The notes beneath the pieces were generated by a model. That model saw only the letters and a program-made list of their open reading frames with translations. It had not been told where the DNA came from and ran no database searches. From positions 44,608,102 to 44,672,101 of the forward strand of contig CM059563.1 in NCBI GenBank assembly GCA_030386875.1: a stretch of 64,000 nucleotides of DNA, in the 5' to 3' direction. The translations under genes and the position numbers were made by a program. This DNA comes from Morinoia aosen. Its lineage: Eukaryota; Arthropoda; Malacostraca; Amphipoda; Talitridae. Shown piece by piece: positions 22,401-30,268 of this stretch (within the stretch, counting starts at the first letter, position 1; every line of letters begins with the position of its first letter).

Positions 22401-23752
22401 GTTCGATCCTCTTTCAAAAATAACAATAATATGTTGTATTTCTTATTCAATTTGTTCACTAATGTGTCCTTTGAACTTCACTGCCGAGTGGCAGTTCCTT
22501 CCCCATCTTGATAACAGTGACTACCTAATGCCAGTGTCGGTTTAGTGATAGTGGTTGTGATAACGGCAATATGAGTATAAAAATGTGGGCGTTAAAGGGT
22601 TAAAAAAAAAAAAAATCTGTAAACAGTAATGACTTCAGATAAAGACAACTACAATTCACAATGGTATGATGCCATGATTAGAAATCAAATTTACCATTGA
22701 GCTGAACTATAAAATAGATGACTTGAAAATTAGCCCATCAATTGTTACTCACGTTACCATCATTAGTATTATTATCAGCCCCTTTAGAAATCCCTAGCCA
22801 CAAATAAAATACAATTTCAAGAGAAAGGACCATTTAGATGGGACTGAGGACAAATAGGAATCAATGCATAAGCCATGTTAGCCCACAGATAAGTGAGCAT
22901 TGACAGCAAGTTTAGGAGTAAAAAGGAAGAAAAGACAAAGATGATATAGGAAAGAAAGTATGAACACTGAAAGAAGAAAAGTGAACACAAAAGGTGAGAG
23001 TTCCAAAGCTATTCCACATTTGAGCGCACTCAACAGTATTGCTCCTGAGAGCTTCAATCGCTATTGCATATGATAAATAAGCCTTAATAATCTAAGCTTA
23101 TTACTTATCCCATGCTCTTCAGGGGATTACTTCATCAAGCAAAGCATATTGTCATAACATAAAATTTAATTTTGCTGACAATTAGCATAGCTTAATGCCA
23201 AACATTATAAATGCACATAACATTTAACTTCACTCATACTATGTTATCAACTTGAACTTGAAAGCAAGAGCACATGCTGGTTTAGGAGTATTTGTTAGAA
23301 CTAATACTCTGCTCTACTATACACATATGCAAAAAGTAACAGTCCTAAGTTTCATGCCAGTGTATCAAACTCGTTGAAAATGAATTAGAGAGAAAAATGA
23401 GAAGATATTAGTCCTAGTCTAAAATCTTGACTTTATAACTCATCCTCTAAATTTTTCTTTTAATAATATACTTACACTTGAAGCATTTTTTAAGACCTCA
23501 ACTTTCTTTCATAAATAAAATATATATATTCTTCTTAGTACAGCAGCTTTATGACAAATATTTTTATACTGGTGTTAAATCTGGGTATTCGGTTCCTAAA
23601 GATATTCAATATGAGTGCTTATAAAATTCTGAGTACACAATTTCTTTCAGTTTAACAAAAAGAAATTGTTTTACATACCTCATTTTATGTCCCATTGCTC
23701 TGCAAAGGACCTTTAATACAGCTGGTTTCATGGTGACTATCAAGTGCTGAGT
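1280..23752 (-). CDS. ACOT9: Acyl-CoA thioesterase 9 (ACOT9-like), 11 exons, 3' end missing
   Basis: ACOT9 family members are mitochondrial enzymes that hydrolyse acyl-CoA to free fatty acid and CoA using two hotdog domains. Exons in transcript order: 23752-23679 (ATG at 23731), 22296-22184, 21407-21283, 12138-12018, 10083-9896, 9459-9418, 7427-7244, 6935-6799, 4152-4067, 3297-3210, 1430-1280. All introns are GT-AG and all phases fit, giving about 429 residues, close to the family length of about 410-440. Diagnostic blocks are MVGAS and LLPKSQDDLP near the N terminus, GRLLEDLD, DIRISGHVSWTGTSSIE (first hotdog), FVARDPLNQGPA, KVFGGFIMRKA, RPVEVGCLLYLNSQ and NIFHFTF (second hotdog). The basic, Leu/Ala-rich N terminus fits a mitochondrial presequence. 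The final exon (after TYH) was not found. Transposons fill the introns, notably the 9.1-kb intron 12139-21282. The gene identity is family knowledge; the splice model is inferred from sequence. Confidence 0.93.
1440..1784 (-). mobile_element. SINE-like retroposon, copy 1
   Basis: About 345 bp, similar over its whole length to the copies at 11309-11647 and 25161-25515. The left end is TTAGATTAGAT and the right end is TTGTATCCCCCTGAG. The family's orientation is inferred from copy 4: head at the right, TTAGAT-type tail at the left, so minus strand and the same sense as ACOT9. No clear RNA polymerase III boxes were seen. Confidence 0.7.
1785..1995 (-). mobile_element. SINE-like retroposon, copy 2 (partial)
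   Basis: A shorter, diverged copy directly next to copy 1. It shares the AAAGGTGTTCCAAAGAGAGG and CTCGGCTCGGGATC landmarks but lacks parts of both ends. Confidence 0.6.
2785..3224. repeat. 38-bp minisatellite derived from an ACOT9 exon/intron junction
   Basis: About 11-12 head-to-tail units of 38 bp (some 37), with cores starting at 2800, 2837, 2875, 2913, 2951, 2989, 3027, 3065, 3103, 3141, 3179 and 3216. Read on the minus strand, each unit carries the last bases of the ACOT9 exon at 3210-3297 followed by its donor, CCCAG|GTGAGG. The true exon end is the rightmost unit. Nine further units keep an intact donor-like CCAGGTGAGG; the two leftmost have lost the GT. Confidence 0.95.
3210..3297 (-). 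CDS. ACOT9: ACOT9 exon 10, donor adjoining a minisatellite
   Basis: This exon encodes IDDVIFTRPVEVGCLLYLNS and Q, with acceptor TTACAG and donor GTGAGG at 3209-3208. The last 15 exon bases (3210-3224) and the donor are the first unit of the 38-bp minisatellite to the left. Confidence 0.93.
4067..4152 (-). CDS. ACOT9: ACOT9 exon 9 (FGGFIMRKA block)
   Basis: This exon encodes HRNRFGKVFGGFIMRKAIEL and the AWTSAYVH segment, the best-conserved stretch of the second hotdog domain. Acceptor TGGCCAG, donor GTGAGC (phase 2). Confidence 0.95.
4541..4727. mobile_element. hAT-like MITE
   Basis: Imperfect terminal inverted repeats: left TAGGGGGTTCCCAACC and right (reverse complement) CAGGGGTCCCCGACC. 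The CAGGGGTC-type end and small size resemble hAT-derived MITEs. The inside carries an inverted pair of CTCGCACC/GGGTGCGAG-type motifs. No convincing 8-bp target duplication is visible, so the copy is old. Confidence 0.55.
5216..5275 (+). repeat. Possible tRNA-derived SINE head (degenerate)
   Basis: ACCTAGTGGTTGCC resembles a box A, followed by CGGAAAGCAGTGAGTTTTAGCCC, a decayed box B-like stretch at roughly tRNA spacing. No acceptor stem or tail could be assigned. Confidence 0.3.
5722..6659 (+). mobile_element. Degenerate Tc1/mariner element
   Basis: About 938 bp bounded by TA dinucleotides and inverted repeats: left TACTGTATGTGATCAATAGT, right (reverse complement) TACACTATATGATCAAAAGT, both followed inward by ATCCGGACACC. 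It lies in the ACOT9 intron between 6798 and 4153. Confidence 0.88.
5880..6585 (+). pseudogene. Broken Tc1 transposase
   Basis: Fragments in shifting frames match Tc1 DDE transposase: GDPMAGYG-like, KFGGGGVMVWSCFSW (the block just after the first catalytic Asp), FQHDRAPVHAA around the second Asp region, and SMPARVEAVI with KGGPTTY at the C terminus. Several stops and shifts interrupt it, so it cannot be active. Confidence 0.85.
6799..6935 (-). CDS. ACOT9: ACOT9 exon 8
   Basis: This exon encodes KSLVHDLFLSMS, then the linker with RWVSDTKIKNIIMCHPE at the start of the second hotdog domain. Acceptor TTTTCACAG, donor GTAAGT. Confidence 0.95.
7244..7427 (-). CDS. ACOT9: ACOT9 exon 7
   Basis: This exon encodes VFVFVARDPLNQGPAIVN and the charged linker TDEEKAIFEQGVRNKLARK that joins the two hotdog domains. 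Acceptor GGCTGCAG, donor GTACCT. It ends in phase 1, and its last base plus the next exon's AG form a Glu codon. Confidence 0.95.
8703..8971. mobile_element. TA-flanked MITE
   Basis: 269 bp with about 21-bp inverted ends: left TAGAAGAAACAAGGTAGTGAC and right (reverse complement) TAAAAGAAACAAGGTAGGGTC. TA at both ends suggests a mariner-type target. No coding capacity. A TCCGTCCGTCCG-rich stretch precedes it. Confidence 0.5.
9418..9459 (-). CDS. ACOT9: ACOT9 42-nt microexon
   Basis: Fourteen codons (IIHLDQLQDGAWKK) lie between acceptor TTTTTCAG and donor GTACGT. Phase is 0 on both sides. The segment fills exactly the gap between the two flanking conserved exons. Confidence 0.9.
9896..10083 (-). 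CDS. ACOT9: ACOT9 exon 5 (first hotdog core)
   Basis: This exon encodes GWLCYRHVLNP, YTIVTGMMDRMDFC and DIRISGHVSWTGTSSIET, the signature of the first hotdog domain. Acceptor GCTGCCAG, donor GTGCGT. It has 188 nt (2 bases plus 62 codons). Confidence 0.95.
10478..10822 (-). mobile_element. SINE-like retroposon, copy 3
   Basis: A diverged full-length copy with landmarks AAGCCTCCCTAAGCAC, GTGAACCGAAAAAAAGTGG and CCTTCCTAACCTTCAGC. Same orientation as the other copies. It lies in the ACOT9 intron 10084-12017. Confidence 0.65.
11309..11647 (-). mobile_element. SINE-like retroposon, copy 4 with clear target duplication
   Basis: Flanked by a perfect 14-bp direct repeat GCCTAACCATGGGA (11295-11308 and 11648-11661). 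The length and irregularity of the duplication point to target-primed reverse transcription. On the minus strand the element starts CCCCTCAGGGGGATAC and ends in a CTAATCTAATC tail. Confidence 0.85.
12018..12138 (-). CDS. ACOT9: ACOT9 exon 4
   Basis: This exon encodes DSWDCALIPL, LREKYVTF and VRIGRLLEDLD, a strongly conserved ACOT9 block at the entry to the first hotdog domain. Acceptor GTGAGCAG, donor GTTGGT (phase 1). The GT at 12027-12026 was rejected as the donor because it breaks the downstream frame. Confidence 0.92.
13231..13382. mobile_element. Short AT-rich MITE with long inverted ends
   Basis: Left end TAAAGAGGTCCATAGACTAT and right end (reverse complement) TTAAGCGGCCCATAGACGAT continue as inverted ATCAATTT-ATTGTCAATAT arms of about 45 bp. 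TA target duplication is likely. A related fragment is at 360-514. No coding capacity. Confidence 0.75.
13792..17526 (-). CDS. LINE-J ORF2: endonuclease-RT-RNase H polyprotein
   Basis: An intact 1244-codon frame. Residues about 1-220 are an AP-type endonuclease (IIQWNCQGVRAKKDELLELI, LQETK, IMGDFNSYSTIWG, SDHCPI). Residues about 440-740 are a reverse transcriptase with NYRPIALTS, FDLTKAYD, VPQGSVLS and the catalytic box LFVDDF near residue 668 (FVDD rather than the common YADD/FADD). Residues about 970-1100 are RNase H (FTDGSKSSDG, AELYAIDLAL, FSDSLSV, WIPSHVG). A Cys/His cluster (CPLCLEARLTVRHILIDC) closes the protein. The order EN-RT-RNH places it in the I/LOA/R1 group rather than Jockey proper. 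No stop or shift interrupts it, so it could be recent. Confidence 0.93.
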   Translation of the reverse strand: MNNPTSIIQWNCQGVRAKKDELLELIHQHRPAVVALQETKLWHNYTFSIPQYSLLIKHGHFNFTPHGGVGLLIHNSVPFKEHGLTSQFQVIAATIQLSRPITVVSMYSSRNHSLTLEALRDLENQLPTPSIIMGDFNSYSTIWGCRTTDTRGRILEQYLEQSNLILLNTGSPTRISYNSESAIDLTLASPHLNAELQWSTCLSPEDSDHCPILIQLMSRQQSEPSRTVWCLKKADWCSYENHPKWNELEILPETNCEEHLQAFINAILAIAAQCIPTIEIKTFFPKPYWSAKLTETRRNRERLYQKYCQTKSVQNALRWKRARAIHRNLLRDEKRKASISFANTFTKNTPLTTVYANICKIKGQPQRKISILQENNITYATVPQIANKLAMTFSNTSRATNYPAEFQRERVNAQNEGLNFSSTNSEVYNIPFTAAELEAALYNTKDTSPGADQISYQMLKHLPEAGKQHLLSMMNKFWLNGYFPPSWREAITIPFPKPHKSPQSPQNYRPIALTSCLCKTMERLVSNRLVDFCDMHGCLNNIQCGGRRSRSTTDHLVRLETTIRRAFVHNEHFVSVFFDLTKAYDTTWKFGIMRNLHQMELRGRLPSFIQEFLRDRTFRVRINNHLSDPFPQEESVPQGSVLSVTLFAIKINGIASLIPQDPRFHASLFVDDFQLGYRHSDLNIIQTKLQECIDHAVRWTQTNGFTFSSEKSKAVHFTTLPGIQMPPPLKIADEVIEFVEAIKFLGLTWDTKLTWKKHIDEIRVKCKKGCAIIKSISSHDWGGDQHILLHMYKLFVRSIMDYGCIVYASASNTTLKLLDPVANDCLRLATGAFKSTPAASLQVLTGEMPLNLRRQLLSLKYYFKMKSHLGNPAFNSVIPPTDRRLFINKKVMPSFAIRTLNIMEPLNLEPPSIKPAFSYRLLNIDVPTWNTVTVDINMDLTALKKETTHPSTYIQEYRRLRNENYQGFIAIFTDGSKSSDGVGVAAFCSSIQKQISLPQTSTIFTAELYAIDLALQIIRGRSENQFIIFSDSLSVLRVLLNKRTDHPHARLLQHQFHDLAQNRKTTKFCWIPSHVGIHDNETVDGLAKAAALRPPERLSTFYRDWFSVLEKKIHSKWMEDWHQRRSLMHEAQLEPGSWPKRKLPRRVEVVLNRLRSGHTYLTHSYLMNSEVQEPPPGCPLCLEARLTVRHILIDCAALRNTRRQCFEVFSDNSRLPSVSNILGHNAPVDQLITFLKEINAYDVI
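17694..18790 (-). pseudogene. LINE-J ORF1, second RRM-like/CCHC module (frameshifted)
   Basis: The downstream half of the ORF1 region. An RRM-like block (KSLQLELGTKPN, then KSINNIPVTI, KGLVYIYEYDLTDF) is split by a one-base frameshift near 18470. It is followed by three CCHC-type knuckles (CKICLEYGHTQKWC, CARCDNANHSASEC, CHHC...H) and a basic tail ending at 17694. ORF1 proteins of this kind coat LINE RNA. The module repeats the architecture of the upstream half with low identity. Confidence 0.75.
18780..19937 (-). pseudogene. LINE-J ORF1, first RRM-like/CCHC module (frameshifted)
   Basis: The ATG at 19937 opens a 322-codon frame: a basic Gly/Arg-rich N terminus, a likely coiled-coil stretch (VSEVERNVSRLMRSLGEM, VELAVSKLTDIIGKI), then an RRM-like block (FYSMKFKPETRR, KGLIYINEYNMSDFDEF). 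The frame breaks within a TA microsatellite at 18978-18990. In the next frame the protein continues with CSNCQLYGHTKKRC and CTKCGTAGHSGDQC. An in-frame TGA follows CVH near 18795. Beyond it, the typical post-knuckle segment CPKHTEEQKIVEIQAKHKVG continues into the second module. Confidence 0.8.
20101..21282. other. Intron sequence without recognised features
   Basis: AT-rich ACOT9 intron. A GC-rich block near 20150-20340 may be the 5' UTR of LINE-J. Nothing else is recognised. Confidence 0.4.
21283..21407 (-). CDS. ACOT9: ACOT9 exon 3
   Basis: This exon encodes MIEKFTAMVGAS and KLLPKSQDDLPTRSMS, conserved N-terminal ACOT9 blocks. The acceptor is TTTTTGTAG. The donor GTGGGT after the TCG codon was preferred over GTGAGG four bases downstream, because only it keeps phase 0 with the following DSW codons. 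Confidence 0.9.
22184..22296 (-). CDS. ACOT9: ACOT9 exon 2 of those found
   Basis: Acceptor GGGCAG, donor GTAAGT. The 113-nt exon carries one base, 37 codons and one base, and encodes the variable N-terminal segment ending TPTKTVKD. It joins the next exon to restore a continuous frame. It is less conserved than the later exons, so the call rests mainly on splice sites and phase. Confidence 0.75.
22379..22599. mobile_element. piggyBac-type MITE
   Basis: 221 bp with near-perfect inverted ends CCCTTTAACGCCCA...TGGGCGTTAAAGGG and TTAA on both sides (22375-22378 and 22600-22603). TTAA duplication plus CCC...GGG ends is the piggyBac hallmark. No coding capacity. It lies in the first coding intron of ACOT9. 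Confidence 0.88.
23679..23752 (-). CDS. ACOT9: ACOT9 exon with start codon
   Basis: The acceptor TTTCTTTCAG precedes a 21-nt 5' UTR stretch and an ATG at 23731. The exon encodes 17 residues (MKPAVLKVLCRAMGHKM) plus two bases, then donor GTATGT. The short basic peptide fits a mitochondrial presequence. The acceptor implies at least one noncoding exon further upstream, which was not located. Confidence 0.75.
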
Positions 23753-25160
23753 CTGAAAGAAAATCAACATTTGATTTATTCAAAATTAACTTGAATTTAA
23801 AATTGTCCAACAGAATTGAAAATTTGTAAATGTATGTCAGCAAAATTACTTTTCATGGTGACTACTGATCTTTCATTTCCAAATTTTACTACTTGTTACT
23901 ACTTTTTACTACCTTCAACAGCAAAAAAATTACTACCTTTTTTTACACAATGAATGTTGTCCAAATGTCCAGAGGTTAGTAATCGGCCTACAATGAGTAA
24001 TTTGAGTCAATAATATACGCAATTCCAAAGGTTCAAAAAAAGCTCCAAGTTTGTTAATACTTAAAATACTTAATACTAAATGGAGAACCGGAGCTTTACG
24101 GCAAAAAAGTTACCTAAATCTTTAAGGTACCCCGTCCTAAATGGACTCCAACAAAAGTTTGGCGAAGACCTTGTCTTAACATCTTTCAACTATGATGAAA
24201 ACAGTTCATCATATGGAAAAAAAACTGACTGGAAACTAGTAGACACCAGGGGATTGTCAGATCCCTTTACAGCAGGGTAGAATATCAAGGAATTTCATTA
24301 TGACCAAACCCTATGGCACTTCGGAAATATGAGTTTGTAAGCTATTTCTATCGCACCTCAAAATCTAAACCGGCATTCTAATTGCAATCAATAATAACAA
24401 ATAGGTTATGCACATGTTATATTACGAAACCAATCACGAAAATGCAAATTTCATGTAGCTTTCCTATATATTTTTAGTAGAAGAATGAACTTTGATTACA
24501 AGGATCATCTCCATGCTATGACGACATCCTGGAGGAAACTGAATCGCCATGACTGCCAAAAGGAACTTCAAAGGGACTAAACTCTCGTTCAAATGATGAC
24601 ACATTGTATTAAAAGATAATTTTATAGGATAAGTTTTTCTGTACTTGGACATAAATTAATGTCACTGGAAAAAAAACTTTCAGCTTTACAAAGAAGTAAT
24701 TTCTAAAAAAAAAAACGTTTATAGTTTCAGGCAATCGTTGTTTCCCCAAATCGAAGTGGACAGAATAAACTCGTCTTTTCAAAGGAAGATAATACTGCTA
24801 ACAATCAAGCTCAGGTCCAAAAAAACACTTTCTGGATATAAATGAACTGCGGAGAAGTTCCTTTGACGTCATTGTAATATTTCTATCCAGCCGCAACAAC
24901 TTTGAGTGTGAGAATATTTGTCTTGGAATAAGTTGGAAGGCTATATCAAGTTTATGATAATCAAGACCTTACCAGCCAAATATATGACTTTGAATTAAAC
25001 ATTATTCATTAGGAGGAATTGAAATGTAATAAGTTTGATTCACGACTTACTCATCTGAAATTGCAGCAGGACTCTCTAAAAGCAAATTGAGAATAATTTT
25101 ATTTCCGTACTTACGTTTGTGAATAAAATACTTTAATTTCTGAGTATCAAGTGTGCAAAG
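23753..25160. other. AT-rich region upstream of the ACOT9 start exon
   Basis: No coding signal. Near 23880-23945 there is a run of TTACTAC/TTTTACTACC motifs, resembling those at 26390-26490. A promoter or noncoding first exon of ACOT9 should lie here or further right, but none could be identified. Confidence 0.4.
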
Positions 25161-25515
25161 ATTAGATTAGTCATTTGTTTTAGCCTCCCTACCCAGCAAC
25201 AAATGTGATCCAAAGAGAGGAAGGAGGAAGGCACCGTTTAGTGTGGAGTTTAAGAAAACGCGGAATCTACGCAGAAAGGGCATAGAAACAGTAAGTTGTG
25301 AAAGAATATTACAAAACAAGAGCAAAGTTGAAGAAGAAAGTAGTAGGTGCTGAAGAACAGGACAGCAGTGAACCGAAAAAAGGTGGCCCTTAACATAACA
25401 AAAACATTTTATTTCAACAAAAAGAAGGCCTACCTAACTCAGCTCGGGCCCTCACTTTTTCCCCCTGGGAGCGCTAATTACCATAGACACAATAGTTGTA
25501 TCCCCCTGAGGGGAA
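25161..25515 (-). mobile_element. SINE-like retroposon, copy 5
   Basis: A well-preserved copy from ATTAGATTAG to CCCCCTGAGGGGA. The flanks carry an imperfect 13-bp duplication, CAAGTGTGCAAAG and CAAGTGCACAAAA (25148-25160 and 25516-25528). Same orientation as the four copies inside ACOT9. Confidence 0.8.
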
Positions 25516-25528
25516 CAAGTGCACAAAA

Positions 25529-27689
25529 AGAACAATTATGCCAACTATGTTATATATCTTATGGGCAACTGCATCCACTAAAGATGAAATCCAACAAAAT
25601 GTAATAGTTATTTAGTGATAAATACAACTACCTATTTAAAAATTTTGGCTAGTTGTTAATGTTTATTCATAAAATTTAAATGAAAAAGTTCACAATATGT
25701 TTTACATTTAAAAGAATCGTAATTCTCAAAAAAATATAAATTATTTTACTTGACAAACATATATCAATCAATGCCACTTGATATGCTTCCACAAGAAAAT
25801 ATGTAGCTATGCTATTTTATTTTTCCTTGAGATCTTATAATGCATATTTGATACGTAAGAATGAAAGATGGAAAGTGTCGACCTCATAATCATAAATGCA
25901 TAATTTTTAAATCATTATTTTATTTTCAATACTAATACCTGATATCACAAGCTCCTAAGCTTGTATCTCAATAGAAGTGTTTTCAACAATGCATCGCCAT
26001 TGGTATTACATTTTTTAAATTTACATTAATATGATTCATGAAACCTTGATTACCGCATCAAAGCGAAAGCCATTCTATTGTTTTCTCTCAATAATTTGTT
26101 AATAATAAAATGGCTCAAATGAACCTTCCATCATAAAACAACTAGATAACTTTCAGATCAAATGGAATGAGAAGAAAAAGTGAACTGTTTTTCCTATTGT
26201 TCGCAAAAATTTTGAAACTTTTTTCTATTTTGTGTGCTCCAATCCTAAAATTATACCCCACTCTACAGGAATATTTCCCATAAATCGCAGCAAATTTTTG
26301 ATTTTAGGAAAAATAAATTTAAAAAAATCTCCATACTCTATATAAATATGTAACATTACTTCAAACTTTAGGAGAATCTTTCCACTCAACAAACTTTTTA
26401 CTACCCTGAGGCAAATTTTACTACTTTTTTACTACTTTTCTAATTTTACTACTTTTTACTACTTTTTACTACTTTACTACCCAGTAGACACCCTGCTTTT
26501 AAACTTCAACTAAGGTAACTTTAGAACAACAGAAACCAACAATAAATGCCAATTTTGCACTAAGGGACGAATTTTCTCAAGTAATTTTTACCAAACGGGA
26601 TATTTTTTCAGAACAATTTACTGATTGATTTTCAAAATTTTGATGCTTATTTAGTGTTATTGACATCAAAGTAAACAACTTTTCCTCCATACACTTTCTG
26701 TTACAAATGAGTTTTTAACCAGTCATAGTAATAACATAATGTAACTTAACTAATCTAACCTAACCCAACCCAATCTAATATGACATAACCTAATATCACG
26801 TAGCCTAATGTAATGGTATACACGTTTCATATAAGAGAAGATGGGGCAATAACGTCATGGACCCAGAGCAAATAGCGACATAAATAAAGAGAGATGCACC
26901 ACCTTGCAACAACTTGGACAACAAAACGCCATGATGTTTACCATTTGAAAGTCAAAAACTGTTGAGGAAAATGGAAATTACCTAACCGCTATAACTCATT
27001 AAATACTGATTTGCGATGGAAGGTACATAGAAGAAAAGTTGTTCATTTTGATCTAATTAACATTATGCAAGCAACAAAAATTTGAAAATTGATAAGTGTT
27101 TTGTCTTCAAAACATACCAAAATTATTATTACTCAAAAACTATATCTTAAAAATTATCACTTCTTAATAATTATTATACCTTCAAAATGATTATACCTAA
27201 AAAAAACTTGAATTATTAAACCTAAAAAAGCAATGCATTTAACGTACTGGCCTTTTAAAATATCTCCCTTATTATAACTCAACAAAGCATAAAAGTTTCA
27301 ATCCTAAAATTTTATCATGTAAGTCAGCTGGCTATTTTTATCCCTTAAATAAATTTTTTCAATTTGAAAAATTTCAAGGAAAATTACAAACCACGAAGCA
27401 TAAGAAACCATGGATGAATTTCTGATAAGAATTCTATCTATTAATTTAGCAGATGTAAAACATAATACAAGACATGTAAAGGGTGATTTGTTTGACATGT
27501 ACCTATGTCATTCAAAGTTTAATATATTCATCATGTTACGAGAGAGAGTGTCAAACCATGAATACACAAATAGAACCTAAAAAAATATTCAATTTGCAAT
27601 AGGCTAACTCGAAAACAAAATTTGAAGCATAAAATTTTTTACGTTAATGAAGAAAATACGCGATGCAAAATAAAACATGAAAGTCGTAA
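25529..27689. other. AT-rich region, little recognised
   Basis: No coding frame with family features. At 26390-26504 an array of TTTTACTAC-type motifs ends in CCAGTAGACACCCTG, whose reverse complement CAGGGTGTCTACTGG resembles a hAT terminus. The matching other end was not found. Confidence 0.4.
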
Positions 27690-27931
27690 TTGAACTTGAA
27701 ATTGAGGGCCGACAGCGTCGGGACCTTTGTAACGGCCTACAATTCCCTCCACAATTTTTACACAAAGAGTTCAGCGCCTGGTACCAGACTTGTCCACTAA
27801 CTACTCAGGATCTTCCAACCCTTGTCACAAGCTGCCATTGGATGGCATCACTGGGATAACCAGTATGTCAAAACACCATCCCCAGGCATATTGGGTCATT
27901 ACAGCCCACCCTACCTGACTGGCTCTTCCAG

Positions 27932-30189
27932 TCACTGTCTCTTACTCCAGGCACGCACAAGAAACATTTCCATAGCTTCAATGATACTCAAATTACACTC
28001 CTGATCCAAACCAGCAAGACAGCTCATACCGCAATCATCTTCAGCACATCTGGCATACCACTCATTCTCTCCATACTGCTCAAAAACCACATTCATGGAA
28101 CTCTCTCTCTCTCTCTTGCTCATACTTACTACATTCCAGCACAAAATGCTCAATTGTTTCCTCCACTCCACTATTACACTGCCGACATAATCTGTTATTC
28201 TCATTCCACCTCCATGTACGTCTGTTCACACTCAATGACTTGCATCTCACAGCAAACAAGAGTTAACTTCCAAAACTACCATCATAGAACATCTCAAACT
28301 TAGGTGCTTCCTTTTTCATGTACCAGTTAAGTGTAGGCTTCCGCATCATGCTAAACTTCCACTTATTCAATCCATACTCTTTTGTTTGCCTCTCAATCTC
28401 TTTTTTCCACCTCTTGCAGTCCCACTCAGGCCCTACAGCTCCAACATTTATTAAACTTCAGTCATCCACAGGTCTTCCTATTCTAACATGAATAATCTTT
28501 TGCATACCAAGTCTCCTGCATGTCCCCAACATACTTTCTCCTAATAGCTTACACTTAGATTCCATTCAAAATTTGCTTGACCCACCTGCTGTTCTGCATT
28601 CTTTCAATTCTCACCTTATAATTCAGCACCGCTTTCATCATTCTTTCTGAAAATAGGCTCCACCATATGTCACCTCTAATGGCTTCTGTAGCTGTACATT
28701 TTGGAGCACCCACTGTTAAATGTCCTACCTTATTTTGTATTACATCTAGCTTTTCAAGATCACTTCCATTCCAAGCAAGAGCACTCATACCATACATGAC
28801 ACTAGGTACAGCAACATACTTCCACATTCCTCTCACACATTCATACTTGTTTGCTCTGTATCTGGCCCCGCTACTTAATCGTCCACTCCACTGCATAGCT
28901 TTTACCACTTTCTCACCCTTAGTTCTAGTGCATCCATCTTCACTTATCATACAACCTAGATATTTGTATTCTTTTTTTCTACCTATTCTGATTTCTCCAA
29001 TATTTCACAGTCTGTCTATATCAGTCTCATCACTATTTATAACCATAACCTTGCTTTTGTCGGCACCGAAGTTCATCTTGAAATCTGTACTATATCCGTT
29101 CACAATGTCAAGCATCCTTTGCAGTTCATGTCCACATCCACTAACCACAACCACAACATCAGCATTCAACAAACAGCTCAGTCTCTCATTACCAACTTTC
29201 AGTCCTAAGCCACTCCTTCTCAGTCGAACTGCTAATTCTTCTGTGTACAATCCAAACAACAGGGGAGACAGAGTACAGCCCTGTCTCACTCCTCTAACAC
29301 TCCTCACTTGCCCTGTTTCCAAATTTCCTAACCTGTATATAGCGCTTGTGTTCTCATACAGACTTAGTACAACTTTTACTATTTTTCTGCTAAACCCAAC
29401 TTTTCACAAAACTTCAAAGAGCCTAACCCGATCCACTCTCTCATACGCTTTTTCAATATCCAGGAATGCTAAATACACCTTCTTATCATCCTTCCTCATT
29501 TGCTCAATTATTTCACTCACTACAAACAGATTATCTTCCCCACGTCTATCTTGCCTAAAACCATTCTGTTCTTCACCTAGGACTCCTAACTCCTCAACTA
29601 AATTTTTCATTCTCTCATTCAAAATACCACAAAATATCTTACATACAGTGTCACCCAGGGCAATTGGTCTGTAATTTTTAAGTTCTTTCATAATCTTATG
29701 TCCACCCTTATGCAACAGAACTACATTACACTTGTTCCAGTCATCCGGTACTCTTTCACTCTTCCATATCTCCTCAAATAAACATTTCAACATACTGACT
29801 ACACTATCTCCTCCACATTTATAGAACTCATATGGGATCTTATCAGGGCCACATGCCTTTCCATTTTTCACTTTCTTCAAAAAACTTACAATCTCTTCAC
29901 AAGTGATTTTGTCTTCCATTTGCAGTTCACATTCATTAATCAGAAAATTTATGGGTGCATCATCTGTAACCTGCTCATTCATTCCACCAATGTCCTCCCA
30001 GTATTCTTCAACTGCTTTCACCATTTGCATCCTATCTTGCACACTGCAACCATTAACTACTAATTCATCAACTTGAACTTCACTACTTCTATCATTACCT
30101 TGTATAAACTTATACCAATCTTTTATTCCATCCGGACCTTTCTTTCTTAGATTTTCAACTTGGTATCTCTCCTCTTCAACTCTAGCCTC
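27932..30189 (-). pseudogene. Broken family-A LINE polyprotein (copy D)
   Basis: The same protein as the intact frame at 34293-37172, but split into at least four frames (30189-29404, 29322-29005, 28950-28555, 28204-27932). The polymerase box is damaged: LLNADVVVVV replaces LLYADDVVVV. It still shows GKACGPDKIPYEFYKCGG, NYRPIALGDTVCKIFCG and VRGVRQGCTLSPLLFG. No activity is expected. Confidence 0.9.
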
Positions 30190-30268
30190 TTGAGTCTTGA
30201 GTCTTGAGTTTTGGCACCCAGCATACAGGGGCATAGGGGCCTTGATCACAGCAGATTTTGAGGAATGT

